From: JANLUX01 sp031363705
GTDB taxonomy: Bacteria; Bacteroidota; Bacteroidia; AKYH767-A; OLB10
Assembly (NCBI GenBank): GCA_031363705.1
Contig: JANLUX010000321.1
Span: 1 to 36,581, forward strand
Length of the DNA stretch: 36,581 nucleotides
Direction of reading: 5' to 3'
Position 1 is the stretch's first letter. Each line of letters begins with the position of its first letter. The notes beneath the pieces were generated by a model. That model was not told where the DNA came from. It searched no databases and saw only the letters and a list, made by a program, of their open reading frames with translations. Shown here one piece after another: positions 9,454 to 16,999 of this stretch. The position numbers and the translations under genes are program-made.

Positions 9454-10567
9454 AAATTATTTACATATCATCAGTTTTGATATTCCTTATCCTCCTGATT
9501 ACGGTGGTGTGGTAGATGTTTTCTTTAAACTGAAAGCACTTTCGCAATGCGGAGCAAAAATTATTTTGCATTGCTATGAGTATGGCAGGCAGCACAATGA
9601 TGAGTTAAACAAATTTTGCGCTGAAGTAAATTATTATCCGCGCAATATTTCAAAAGGAAAATTTCTGAGCAAGCTGCCTTATATTGTTTCTTCGCGCAGC
9701 AACGAAAAACTTTTGCAGCGTTTGCTTAAAGATGATTACCCGGTTTTGATGGAGGGGTTGCACACCACCTTTTTTTTAAATGATGCGAGATTAAAAAACA
9801 GATATAAAATTGTAAGAACACATAATATTGAACACGAATACTACAGGCATCTCGGACGAACAGAGAATAATTTATTCAAACGATCTTACTATCGCAGTGC
9901 AGCCATTAAGTTAAATTATTATGAATCTGTTTTAAAAAATGCTCAGGCTATAGCAGCCATTTCTCCTGCTGACACAAATTATTTTCAGAAGAAATATGAT
10001 CACGTGTTTTATCTTCCTGCATTTCATCCCAATGAAAAAGTAAGTTGTAAAACAGGCAAAGGAACATTTGCTTTATATCATGGCAATCTCGGCATAGCAG
10101 AAAATAATGTAGCTGCTTTATTCTTAGTGAAAAAAGTTTTTGCCGGCACAGCGCATCAGCTCATTATTTCAGGTAATAAACCCACCAAAGAATTGCAGCA
10201 GGCACTGGTGAATCATTCAAATATTACTTTAAGAAGTAATGATACTCCTGAAAATATTTTGGATTTAATTGAACAGGCTCATGTAAATATATTGCCCACC
10301 TTTCAATCAACCGGAATTAAATTGAAACTTATCACTGCGTTATTCCGTGGCAGGTTTTGCATTGCAAACTCTCCAATGGTTGCTGAAACAGGATTGGAAT
10401 CATTGTGCATTGTGGCTGATACTGCACCGCAAATGATAAAAGCATTGGATGAATGTTTGAAAAAAGATTTTACCTTGAACCAGATTGAAGAAAGAAAAAA
10501 AACACTGGAACAAAATTTTTCAAATAAAACAAATGCTGAATTGCTGTTGAAGAGGATTGCAAAATGA
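9437..10567 (+). CDS. Glycosyltransferase, GT-B fold, 376 aa
   Basis: The N-terminus (HIISFDIPYPPDYGGVVDVF) is the glycine-rich beginning of a GT-B glycosyltransferase, and the second half carries LYHGNLGIAENN and VNILPTFQSTGIKLKLITAL, the C-terminal donor-binding domain. No standard ATG is available at the start: TTG at 9437 overlaps the previous gene by 17 bp and TTG at 9446 overlaps it by 8 bp. Either implies translational coupling with the upstream glycosyltransferase. The stop lies two bases from the end of the convergent ftsE gene, leaving no room for a terminator. Function in the same glycan pathway as its neighbour is inferred from context. Confidence 0.84.
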   Translation: MQRLSKNYLHIISFDIPYPPDYGGVVDVFFKLKALSQCGAKIILHCYEYGRQHNDELNKFCAEVNYYPRNISKGKFLSKLPYIVSSRSNEKLLQRLLKDDYPVLMEGLHTTFFLNDARLKNRYKIVRTHNIEHEYYRHLGRTENNLFKRSYYRSAAIKLNYYESVLKNAQAIAAISPADTNYFQKKYDHVFYLPAFHPNEKVSCKTGKGTFALYHGNLGIAENNVAALFLVKKVFAGTAHQLIISGNKPTKELQQALVNHSNITLRSNDTPENILDLIEQAHVNILPTFQSTGIKLKLITALFRGRFCIANSPMVAETGLESLCIVADTAPQMIKALDECLKKDFTLNQIEERKKTLEQNFSNKTNAELLLKRIAK

Positions 10568-10569
10568 AA

Positions 10570-11253
10570 TTATGAAATTCCTGCTACGTGTTCTACCACC
10601 CTACCCTGTTCACACTTCAGTGTGCGTGCAGGAAATTTCTCAAACAATGAATAGTTATGTGTAACCATCACTACTGCTCTTCTGTTACGGCTCACTTCAA
10701 ACAACAAGTTCATAATCTCACTGCTTGTTTCAGGATCTAAGTTTCCTGTTGGTTCATCTGCAAGTATCAAATCAGGATCGTTTAATAATGCACGACCTAT
10801 TACCAGTCGCTGCTGTTCTCCGCCTGACAATTCATGCGGCATTTTGAAACCTTTGGTGCTCAATCCAACTTTGGCAAGCACATCATTCACCCGTTCCTGC
10901 ATTTTTTGTTTATCGTCCCAACCGGTGGCTTTCAGGTAAAATAATAAATTGTCTTTTGCAGTACGGTCAGTGAGTAATTGAAAATCCTGGAAGATGATGC
11001 CGAGTTTTCTGCGCAGGTAAGGCACTTCGCGCTTGCGCATTTTATGTAAATCGTAACCTGCCACGTGTGCTTCTCCTTCTTTTGACGGAATATCTCCATA
11101 CAACAAACGCATCATCGAACTTTTTCCACTGCCTGTTTTACCAATGAGATATAAAAATTCTCCGCGCTCCACATGCAATGAAACATCATTCAACACCAAA
11201 TTCTTTTTATGAAAAATATTGATGTGTTTTAATTCGATAATCGTATCAGACAT
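10570..11253 (-). CDS. ftsE: ABC transporter ATP-binding protein, FtsE-like
   Basis: The 227-aa protein has a full nucleotide-binding domain: Walker A GKTGSGKSS near residue 37, Q-loop region IIFQDFQLL, signature LSGGEQQR near residue 142 and Walker B LILADEP near 160, then the D-loop GNLDPETSSEI. The sequence order and the YLRRKLGIIFQDFQLLTDRT segment match FtsE, which with the membrane protein FtsX controls cell-wall hydrolases at the division site. No ftsX gene adjoins it here, as is common in Bacteroidota. A LolD/MacB-type ATPase is the main alternative. Confidence 0.86.
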   Translation of the reverse strand: MSDTIIELKHINIFHKKNLVLNDVSLHVERGEFLYLIGKTGSGKSSMMRLLYGDIPSKEGEAHVAGYDLHKMRKREVPYLRRKLGIIFQDFQLLTDRTAKDNLLFYLKATGWDDKQKMQERVNDVLAKVGLSTKGFKMPHELSGGEQQRLVIGRALLNDPDLILADEPTGNLDPETSSEIMNLLFEVSRNRRAVVMVTHNYSLFEKFPARTLKCEQGRVVEHVAGIS

Positions 11254-11388
11254 TTTTCAAAGTTAATAAGCTTTAACGCAAAATTGCTTTATTCACACAT
11301 TCAAAAATCAAGCATAAAACATTCTTAACTAACGATGTATTGTTAATAGTGACTTGAGTTCGGGATTAAGAGTGACATACTGTGTTAA

Positions 11389-11600
11389 AGTCCTGTAGGG
11401 ACAACATCTTGGTAATGACTAAATGGACGGGATGAAGGAGTCCTGTAGGGACGATATATTAAGCGGAAATGTTAAAACAATATTTCGTCCCTACGGGACT
11501 TTGAGTTGCCGGGAGATTTTTTGTTACCAAGATGTTGTCCCTACGGGACTATGACTTGCTAGGAGATTTTTTGATACCAATATGTTGCCTCTATGATACT
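11389..11600 (+). repeat. Nested REP-like palindromes with GTCCCTACGGGAC core
   Basis: Two plus copies of AGTCCTGTAGGGAC (starting 11389 and 11439) face two minus copies with GTCCCTACGGGACT (11487-11500 and 11537-11550), plus a degenerate third ending at 11600. The outer pair extends through TTACCAAGATGTTG (from 11524), complementary to CAACATCTTGGTAA ending at 11415, and the inner pair extends through CGATATATT/AATATTTCG. The whole can fold as one long nested hairpin or as separate short ones. Elements of this kind are widespread intergenic repeats in Bacteroidota. The 401-bp gap between ftsE and the next gene holds nothing else I can see. Confidence 0.85.
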
Positions 11601-11654
11601 AAAAAAGATATTTCTACTCCCGGGCTTAGGTTAAGCAAAAACCAAAATCACTCA

Positions 11655-11858
11655 TTACACCTCCAGCTTTTGCACTTTGCCGAAAGGCATTTCATTAATA
11701 AAACGAATAATATCTTCTTCTTTATCTGCAAAGCCAGCTTTTGTTAAAGCTTTCTCAGGGCGGTCGAGCCGGAAATAAGCTACCAGTGTAAAACTATCAT
11801 CACGCAGCTGTACATAATCCGGAATTTTTGCCTTTCCCTTTATCTTTAAAACATACAT
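11655..11858 (-). CDS. Small conserved-looking hypothetical protein, 67 aa
   Basis: The product begins MYVLKIKGKAKIPDYVQLRD and ends EMPFGKVQKLEV. It looks like a compact alpha/beta protein without membrane segments. It lies 83 bp downstream of the PUR-family gene and in the same direction, so the two may share a transcript. The composition and clean ATG start support a genuine gene; I believe similar short proteins occur in other Bacteroidota, but no function is known to me. Confidence 0.68.
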   Translation of the reverse strand: MYVLKIKGKAKIPDYVQLRDDSFTLVAYFRLDRPEKALTKAGFADKEEDIIRFINEMPFGKVQKLEV

Positions 11859-11941
11859 GGAACAAAAATAAAGTTTACAATTAAAGCATTTAGAGTTGCT
11901 TTCGTACTACAACTGTAAACTGTTAACTATTAACTGTAAAC

Positions 11942-12313
11942 TTATTTTCCCAAATCATCAAAGTCAACATCAGAGAAAGAATTTCCCTGTGTTTCACCTG
12001 AGGATGATTTCTGTTCTGCAGGAATCGTTTTTTCCGCATGAGTAGTTGGGGTCTTACTGCCGCGGATAAATTCCAAAGACTCGAGTAACCCATCCGAAAA
12101 TTTCTCAAAATCTTCTTTGTAAACGAAGAGTTTATGTTTCTCGAAAATAGGACGGTCTTCCGTTTCACCCGGCATTCGCTTACTTTCTGTGATAGTGAGA
12201 TAGAAATCGCTGTTGCGCGTTGACTTCACATCAAAATAATAAGTACGTTTCCCAGCGCGTATTTTTTTCGAGAAATGTATTTCCCGCTGGGGCTGATTTT
12301 CATAATCACTCAT
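11942..12313 (-). CDS. PUR family DNA/RNA-binding protein (DUF3276)
   Basis: Residues ~8-82 form a single PUR repeat: REIHFSKKIRAGKRTYYFDV, then STRNSDFYLTITESKR and KLFVYKEDFEKFSDGL. This is the DUF3276 family of Bacteroidota and spirochaetes, which binds single-stranded nucleic acid as a dimer. The last ~40 residues (Ser, Glu and Asp rich, ending FSDVDFDDLGK) are probably disordered. Length (123 aa) is normal. It lies 56 bp after the ABC exporter gene in the same direction. Confidence 0.88.
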   Translation of the reverse strand: MSDYENQPQREIHFSKKIRAGKRTYYFDVKSTRNSDFYLTITESKRMPGETEDRPIFEKHKLFVYKEDFEKFSDGLLESLEFIRGSKTPTTHAEKTIPAEQKSSSGETQGNSFSDVDFDDLGK

Positions 12314-12369
12314 AAATGTTGGCTTATTTTGTAAAGGAGGGCAATGTTAAAAAATAATTTCTAACTAAC

Positions 12370-14160
12370 CTATTCCATACTCCTCTCTTCCATTAATTGC
12401 ATCTCAAATAGTGTGGAATACACTCCATTTTGGGTGAGTAAAGCAGCATGATTGCCTTGTTCCACAATTTTACCTTCATCCAGCACGATGATGTGGTCAG
12501 CATCTTTTACTGATGAAACACGATGGCTTACGAGAATAGTGGTTTTGCCATGCATAATTTTTTTCAGGTTATTTAAAATCTGCTCTTCGGTGATGGTATC
12601 AACTGCTGAAAGGGAATCATCAAAAATGAGGATAGGCGGTTCTTTAATGATTGCACGTGCTATGGAGATGCGTTGCTTTTGTCCTCCTGATAAAGTGATC
12701 CCTCTTTCGCCCACCATGGTATCAAACCCCTTAGGAAACTCCATAATGTTATCATAGACTGAAGCCAAACGTGCAGCATCCTCCACACGTTTTAAATCAG
12801 GTGAACCTGCTAATCCAAAAGCTATATTCTGAGCAATGGTATCTGAAAACAGAAATACATCCTGGGGTACACATCCCACCTGTTGGCGAAAATCGTCAAG
12901 CTTTAATTCACCCAGCTCCTGATCATCAATTAAAATATTTCCTTTATCAGGATCCATTAAACGAAGTAAAAGATTTACCAGGGTGGATTTACCTGAACCA
13001 GTTCTGCCGATAATAGCCAATGATTTTCCGGGTTGAACAGTAAATGAAATATCGCGCAAAGCTTGTGTACCACTCTGCGGATAGCGGATACTCACATTCT
13101 TAAACTCAATCTTTCCTTTGATCTCACCAGGGTTAACCGTGCCACTCACCACATCGGGCGCAGTGTGAAGAAACTCATTTATCCGCTCTTGCGATGCAGC
13201 AGCTCTTTGAATAATAGTTACCACCCAACCTAATGAAGCCACAGGCCATGTGAGCATATTTACATAGATGATAAATTCAGCAATGTTGCCAATGGTTAGC
13301 CTGCCCTGCATCACTTCAATGCTACCTGCATAAATAGTGATGATGGTGCTGAGACCTACAAGCAACAACATGGAGGGCATAAACAAAGCATTTACCTTCA
13401 CTAAATCCATTGACACTTCCTTATATGCTTCGCTTTGATCAGCGTAAGCTTTCAGATATTGTTTTTCTCTTGTAAATGCTTTTACTACCCTGATACCTGA
13501 AAAAGTTTCCTGTACAAAGGTGCTGAGTGTACTTAGTTGCGCCTGCACACGTTCGCTTTTGCGATTGATTAAATCATGTACATAATATACGATGAAGGTA
13601 AGTATTGGTAATGGCAGCAAAACATACAAGGCAAGCCGCTCATTCACGCTCACCATTGCCCATATCACCAGAATAAACATAACCACTAAGTTGATAGTGT
13701 ACATGATGGCAGGACCTACATACATTCTCACACGACCTACATCTTCGCTTATGCGGTTCATCAGATCACCGGTGTTGTTACGGTTGTAAAAGGAAGTATC
13801 AAGCCGCTGGTAATGATCAAAGATTTCATTCTTCATATCATATTCAATCAGCCTGCTCATTACAATAATAGTTTGTCGCATTAAAAACATAAACACACCT
13901 TTCAATAGTGCCATTGCCAAAACAAGCACACCGAAAATGAGAATGTTAAAACTTAACAGCTTGTAAAAATCATTTTGTAAACTGAACCCGTTAAAAAGTT
14001 TATAGTTATTAATATTTGCTGCAACCACATCCAAAGCATTGCGGGTAAGTTGTGCCGGAAAAATCCCAAATAAATTGCTGATGGTTACAAAGAACACTCC
14101 GAGTAATAAACGCCACCGGTATTTGAAAAAATATTTATTGAGATGAGAAAGTGCGTTCAT
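12370..14160 (-). CDS. ABC exporter, fused membrane and ATPase domains (MsbA/multidrug type), 596 aa
   Basis: The N-terminal ~320 residues carry six predicted membrane helices of the type I exporter fold, with the intracellular segment around QETFSGIRVVKAFTRE. The C-terminal ATPase has Walker A GRTGSGKST near 382, Q-loop VGCVPQDVFLFSDT, signature LSGGQKQRIS near 480, Walker B ILIFDDSLSAVD near 505 and the H-loop LVSHRVSS. It works as a homodimer or heterodimer in the inner membrane exporting lipids or drugs; no substrate is evident. The stop is 56 bp before the PUR gene. The length is normal for half-transporters. Confidence 0.92.
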   Translation of the reverse strand: MNALSHLNKYFFKYRWRLLLGVFFVTISNLFGIFPAQLTRNALDVVAANINNYKLFNGFSLQNDFYKLLSFNILIFGVLVLAMALLKGVFMFLMRQTIIVMSRLIEYDMKNEIFDHYQRLDTSFYNRNNTGDLMNRISEDVGRVRMYVGPAIMYTINLVVMFILVIWAMVSVNERLALYVLLPLPILTFIVYYVHDLINRKSERVQAQLSTLSTFVQETFSGIRVVKAFTREKQYLKAYADQSEAYKEVSMDLVKVNALFMPSMLLLVGLSTIITIYAGSIEVMQGRLTIGNIAEFIIYVNMLTWPVASLGWVVTIIQRAAASQERINEFLHTAPDVVSGTVNPGEIKGKIEFKNVSIRYPQSGTQALRDISFTVQPGKSLAIIGRTGSGKSTLVNLLLRLMDPDKGNILIDDQELGELKLDDFRQQVGCVPQDVFLFSDTIAQNIAFGLAGSPDLKRVEDAARLASVYDNIMEFPKGFDTMVGERGITLSGGQKQRISIARAIIKEPPILIFDDSLSAVDTITEEQILNNLKKIMHGKTTILVSHRVSSVKDADHIIVLDEGKIVEQGNHAALLTQNGVYSTLFEMQLMEERSME

Positions 14161-14220
14161 AAAAGCATTGCAAAAGTATCAAAAGGGGAGAGTCTGCTAA
14201 ATGACGAAAATCTATGTATC

Positions 14221-14258
14221 AAAAAAAACCCGCTTTCGTTACCAAGCGGGATTTTATT
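14221..14258 (-). terminator. Hairpin with T-rich flanks (bidirectional terminator candidate)
   Basis: CCCGCTT (14229-14235) pairs with AAGCGGG (14244-14250). On the minus strand it is followed by eight T, and on the plus strand by ATTTTATTT. It sits at the left border of the repeat array, upstream of the ABC exporter gene, and would shield that gene from transcripts coming out of the repeats. Confidence 0.6.
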
Positions 14259-14311
14259 TATTCGAACTTTTTACAAGGCAACAGCGGAGCTTGTTTGAAA
14301 ACACGGAACCC

Positions 14312-14426
14312 GTCATTCAGCAGGAAACTTTTTACGAGGCAACAGCGGAGCTTGTTTGAAACAACAATGCCTTTGTCATAAAACCAACCTCTGTCATGAC
14401 CCTTGACAAGTTTCCTGCTGAATGAC
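14312..14426 (+). repeat. 115-bp repeat unit A with inverted ends
   Basis: The unit starts with GTCATTCAGCAGGAAACTT and ends with its reverse complement, giving 19-bp inverted termini around a ~77-bp core. The second copy is at 14592-14706 in the same orientation, and the two differ at three positions by eye. Confidence 0.9.
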
Positions 14427-14591
14427 GAAAGGTTTTTTTGTAGAACTGACAGAGCAATTTGAAACATGAGCCGTCATTCAGCAGGAAACTTTTTTCGAGT
14501 CATCAGCGGAGCTTGTTTGAAACACGGAACCGTCATTCAGCAGGAAACTTTTTACAAGGCAACACCGGAACTTGTTTGAAACACAGGGAAC

Positions 14592-14706
14592 CTCATTCAG
14601 CAGGAAACTTTTTACGAGGCAACAGCGGAGCTTGTTTGAAACAACAATGCCTTTGTCATAAAACCTACCTCTGTCATGAACCTTGACAAGTTTCCTGCTG
14701 AATGAC
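14592..14706 (+). repeat. 115-bp repeat unit B with inverted ends
   Basis: Near-identical direct copy of the unit at 14312-14426, differing at the first base, at A/T within AAACC(A/T)ACC, and at C/A in GTCATGA(C/A)CC. It ends 61 bp before the start of the GIY-YIG gene. Confidence 0.9.
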
Positions 14707-14755
14707 TTGAGCGTTACTTCCTGCTGAATGACAATGGATTTTATTTGATTTAATT

Positions 14756-14763
14756 TATTTTTG
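14756..14763 (+). promoter_or_regulatory. TAnnTTTG element before the GIY-YIG gene
   Basis: TATTTTTG matches the Bacteroidota -7 consensus and ends four bases before the ATG at 14768, so the mRNA may be nearly leaderless. The same arrangement, TATTTTTGAAA then two bases then the start, is seen at the fic gene. No clear -33 element. Confidence 0.35.
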
Positions 14764-14767
14764 AAAT

Positions 14768-15067
14768 ATGTTCAGGGCTAAAGATCAGAACTACTTCACA
14801 TACATTACCTGCAATCCCGGAAGAACTGTTCTTTATACAGGAGTAACCAATGATCTGGAAATACGCATTAAACAACACTACCTGAACAAAGGCAAACCAG
14901 GAACCTTTGCAGGAAAATATTTTTGTTATAAGCTGCTTTATTACGAACGTTATGATGTTGCTAACATGGCTATTGAAAGAGAGAAGGAAATTAAGAACAT
15001 GTCGAGGGAAGATAAGTTTAACATGATAAAAGCGGTAAATCCGTTTTTAGAGTTTATCAGTTTTTAA
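14768..15067 (+). CDS. Small GIY-YIG nuclease domain protein, 99 aa
   Basis: The protein is a stand-alone GIY-YIG domain of the UvrC N-terminal/YhbQ type. The motif is YFTYITCNPGRTVLYTGVTN (about residues 9-28), where YIT and YTG correspond to GIY and YIG. The catalytic Arg is probably R33 in LEIRIKQH. The region EREKEIKNMSREDKFNMI carries the expected Glu, and the C-terminus NPFLEFISF resembles family members ending NP.W.DL. Length is normal for this single-domain class. It is bracketed by copies of a 19-bp repeat in opposite orientations. The family is often duplicated in Bacteroidota genomes. A role in moving or maintaining the repeats is inferred, not shown. Confidence 0.92.
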   Translation: MFRAKDQNYFTYITCNPGRTVLYTGVTNDLEIRIKQHYLNKGKPGTFAGKYFCYKLLYYERYDVANMAIEREKEIKNMSREDKFNMIKAVNPFLEFISF

Positions 15068-15090
15068 TTCTTTGAATCAACTCTGTTGTG

Positions 15091-15226
15091 ACTTGTAAAA
15101 AGTTTCCTGCTGAATGACAAATTTCGTAGGTGCTTTGAATCAGATCTGGTCGTGACTCGTAAAAAGTTTCCTTCTGAATGACAGTCGTGGTATTGTTAAC
15201 TCGCAAAAAATTTCCTGCTGAATGAC
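15091..15226 (-). repeat. Right flank of the GIY-YIG element: three minus-strand copies of the repeat
   Basis: Minus copies end at 15118, 15182 (with one change, CTTCTG) and 15226. Read on the minus strand each runs GTCATTCAG(C/A)AGGAAA into a TTTTTACGAGTCA-like tail, the same layout as the plus copies on the left. The gene therefore sits between inverted sets. Confidence 0.9.
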
Positions 15227-15254
15227 GGTGTGTGCGTTGTTTGCAACAAACAAA

Positions 15255-15282
15255 AAAAGCTCTGACAAACGCCAGAGCTTTT
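15255..15282 (-). terminator. Terminator of the rpsD-rpoA-rplQ block
   Basis: AAAAGCTCTG (15255-15264) pairs with CAGAGCTTTT (15273-15282), giving a ten-base stem with an eight-base loop. On the minus strand the hairpin is followed by a T run, 24 bp after the rplQ stop codon. Confidence 0.85.
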
Positions 15283-15305
15283 CATTATAATTTTAGAAAT
15301 TTTAT

Positions 15306-15827
15306 TTATTCTTCGCTTTTTGTTTCCCCTTCTGCTCCGCCTTCTTCTTTTTTAGCTTTAGCAGTCTTTTTTGGTGCAGCCGCGGTTTTCTTCTTAGCGG
15401 TTGAACGTCTGCGGGTAGTTTTCTTGGCAGCTGCAGCTTTCTTAGGTGATTTTTCTGAGGTTAACAATTCATTGAAATCAACCAATTCCATCATACACAT
15501 TTCTGCAGCATCACCAGGGCGGTTGCCTGTTTTAATGATGCGTGTATATCCTCCCAGACGATCTGCAATTTTAACTGCCACATCACGGAATAAAGTTGTG
15601 ATGGCTTCTTTATCCTGCAAATAGCTAAACACAACCCTGCGCGAGTGTGTACTGTCTGTTTTACCTTTAGTAAGCAAGGGCTCCACATACACTCTTAAAG
15701 CTTTTGCTTTTGCCAGCGTTGTAAAAATCCTTTTGTGCTTTATCAATGACGAAGCCATATTGCTCAACATCGCAGCACGATGTGGCTGTGTTCTTCCAAG
15801 GTGATTACCCTTCTTTCCGTGACGCAT
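15306..15827 (-). CDS. rplQ: 50S ribosomal protein L17 with long C-terminal tail
   Basis: Residues 1-~118 are the L17 core (MRHGKKGNHLGRTQPHRAAM at the start; GYTRIIKTGNRPGDAAEMC near 92-110), a protein of the large subunit near the exit tunnel. The remaining ~50 residues are Lys/Ala rich and end acidic, as is usual in Bacteroidota L17, making it 173 aa against 127 in E. coli. It is the last gene of the minus-strand block and is followed by a strong terminator. It lies 86 bp after rpoA, a gap holding a small palindrome and an AT-rich run. Confidence 0.97.
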   Translation of the reverse strand: MRHGKKGNHLGRTQPHRAAMLSNMASSLIKHKRIFTTLAKAKALRVYVEPLLTKGKTDSTHSRRVVFSYLQDKEAITTLFRDVAVKIADRLGGYTRIIKTGNRPGDAAEMCMMELVDFNELLTSEKSPKKAAAAKKTTRRRSTAKKKTAAAPKKTAKAKKEEGGAEGETKSEE

Positions 15828-15852
15828 TTCTTTTTGTAATTATAAATTTTAA

Positions 15853-15868
15853 TCCCGATGTATCGGGA
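15853..15868. repeat. Short palindrome TCCCGATGTATCGGGA
   Basis: Seven-base arms in the rpoA-rplQ gap. The same family appears at 16975-16990 and 23232-23247, all inside ribosomal protein transcription units. Confidence 0.8.
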
Positions 15869-15913
15869 GAAGTTTAAATCTTTAAATCCTAAATCTCAAA
15901 ATCCTAAATCTAA

Positions 15914-16906
15914 TTAGTCTTTATCTAACATAAACTTACCTACATTCATTCCGAAGGTTAAGCTTTTGCTTCTTACTAATTCTTCTAACTCAGTCAATGA
16001 TTTTTTACCAAAGTTTCTGAACTTTAACAGATCAGCTTTAGTGAAGCTCACTAAGTCACCAAGGGTATCCACATCAGCTGCTTTTAAGCAATTTAAGGCA
16101 CGCACACTTAAATCCATATCCACTAATTTGCTTTTCAGCAACTGGCGCATGTGCAATGTGTTTTCATCTAATTCTTCAACCGGTTGTTTTGGCTTGCTTT
16201 CTAAAGTAATTTTCTCATCAGAGAACAGCATGAAGTGATGAATTAAAATTTCAGCTGCTTCTTTCAAAGCTTCTTTTGGATGAATAGATCCATCAGAAGT
16301 AATTTCGATAATTAACTTTTCGTAATCTGTTTTTTGCTCCACACGGAAATTCTCAATATGATATTTCACATTACGGATCGGTGTAAAAATGGCGTCAATA
16401 GCAATGGTTCCTATCGGAGCGCTGTTGCTTTTATTTTCTTCTGAAGGAACATAACCACGTCCTTGCTCAATAGTAAGATCAATCTGCAGCTTAACGCTTG
16501 GATCCATATTGCAGATGATAAAATCAGGATTTAAAACCTGGAATGCAGTGGTGTGCTTTGCAATATCACCAGCAGTAAAAGTTTCTTTGCCATTGACAGT
16601 AATATGAACCTTTTCGGAATCAGTACCTTCAATCTGGCGCTTAAAACGAACCTGCTTTAGGTTCAGAATCATTTCAGTAACGTCTTCCACCACACCTTTG
16701 ATAGTAGAAAACTCATGGTCAACTCCACCCACTTTAATGGATGTAATAGCATATCCCTCAAGTGAATTGAGTAGAATTCTGCGCAGCGCATTACCAACAG
16801 TAATTCCATAACCTGGTTCAAGAGGGCGAAATTCAAATTGCCCGAATGTTTCGGTTGCATGGTTCATAATTACTTTGTCGGGGCGCTGGAAAGCTAATAT
16901 CGGCAT
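15914..16906 (-). CDS. rpoA: DNA-directed RNA polymerase alpha subunit
   Basis: At 330 aa this is a full-length alpha subunit. The N-terminal domain contains the dimerisation signature TVGNALRRILLNSLEGYAIT (about 37-56) and the C-terminal domain has the helix-hairpin region ALNCLKAADVDTLGDLV and KFRNFGKKSLTELEELV (about 270-315), which contacts upstream DNA and regulators. Gene order rpsD-rpoA-rplQ is the normal alpha-operon end, but here the block is inverted relative to rplN-rpsK and lies upstream of it. Confidence 0.98.
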   Translation of the reverse strand: MPILAFQRPDKVIMNHATETFGQFEFRPLEPGYGITVGNALRRILLNSLEGYAITSIKVGGVDHEFSTIKGVVEDVTEMILNLKQVRFKRQIEGTDSEKVHITVNGKETFTAGDIAKHTTAFQVLNPDFIICNMDPSVKLQIDLTIEQGRGYVPSEENKSNSAPIGTIAIDAIFTPIRNVKYHIENFRVEQKTDYEKLIIEITSDGSIHPKEALKEAAEILIHHFMLFSDEKITLESKPKQPVEELDENTLHMRQLLKSKLVDMDLSVRALNCLKAADVDTLGDLVSFTKADLLKFRNFGKKSLTELEELVRSKSLTFGMNVGKFMLDKD

Positions 16907-16974
16907 GTTTATTTTTTTTGTTTAATGTTTATATTTTAATGTAATGAAATATCATATTCTGTTATCGCTGCATT

Positions 16975-16990
16975 TCCCGATTCACCGGGA
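16975..16990. repeat. Short palindrome in the rpsD-rpoA gap
   Basis: TCCCGATTCACCGGGA has five-base arms and is a degenerate member of the TCCCGATNNATCGGGA family also seen at 15853 and 23232. Confidence 0.65.
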
Positions 16991-16999
16991 TAAAACTCA

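Larger units (their letters stand above)
14264..14732 (+). repeat. Left flank of the GIY-YIG element: tandem and inverted copies of a GTCATTCAGCAGGAAA repeat
   Basis: Plus copies of GTCATTCAGCAGGAAACTT start at 14312, 14473, 14532 and 14592 (the last with C for the first G), and minus copies end at 14426, 14706 and 14732. A headless copy begins at 14264. Plus copies continue into a ~59-60 bp unit containing AGCGGAGCTTGTTTGAAAC. The stretch has no convincing gene; an open frame at 14459-14686 is only a translation of the repeats. Confidence 0.92.

Noticed and set aside
11389..11600. CRISPR array or riboswitch
   Set aside because: Copies are in opposite orientations and nested, which fits REP-like palindromes; no riboswitch core is recognisable.
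11532..11747. 71-codon plus ORF next to the palindromes
   Set aside because: Consists of repeat translation and antisense of the 67-aa gene.
14459..14686. 75-codon plus-strand ORF in the repeat array
   Set aside because: Its translation is a threefold repetition of HSAGNFL-type peptides, i.e. the DNA repeats read in frame; no gene-like start context.
14264..15226. CRISPR array
   Set aside because: Repeats vary in spacing and orientation, spacers are themselves repetitive, and no cas gene is present.
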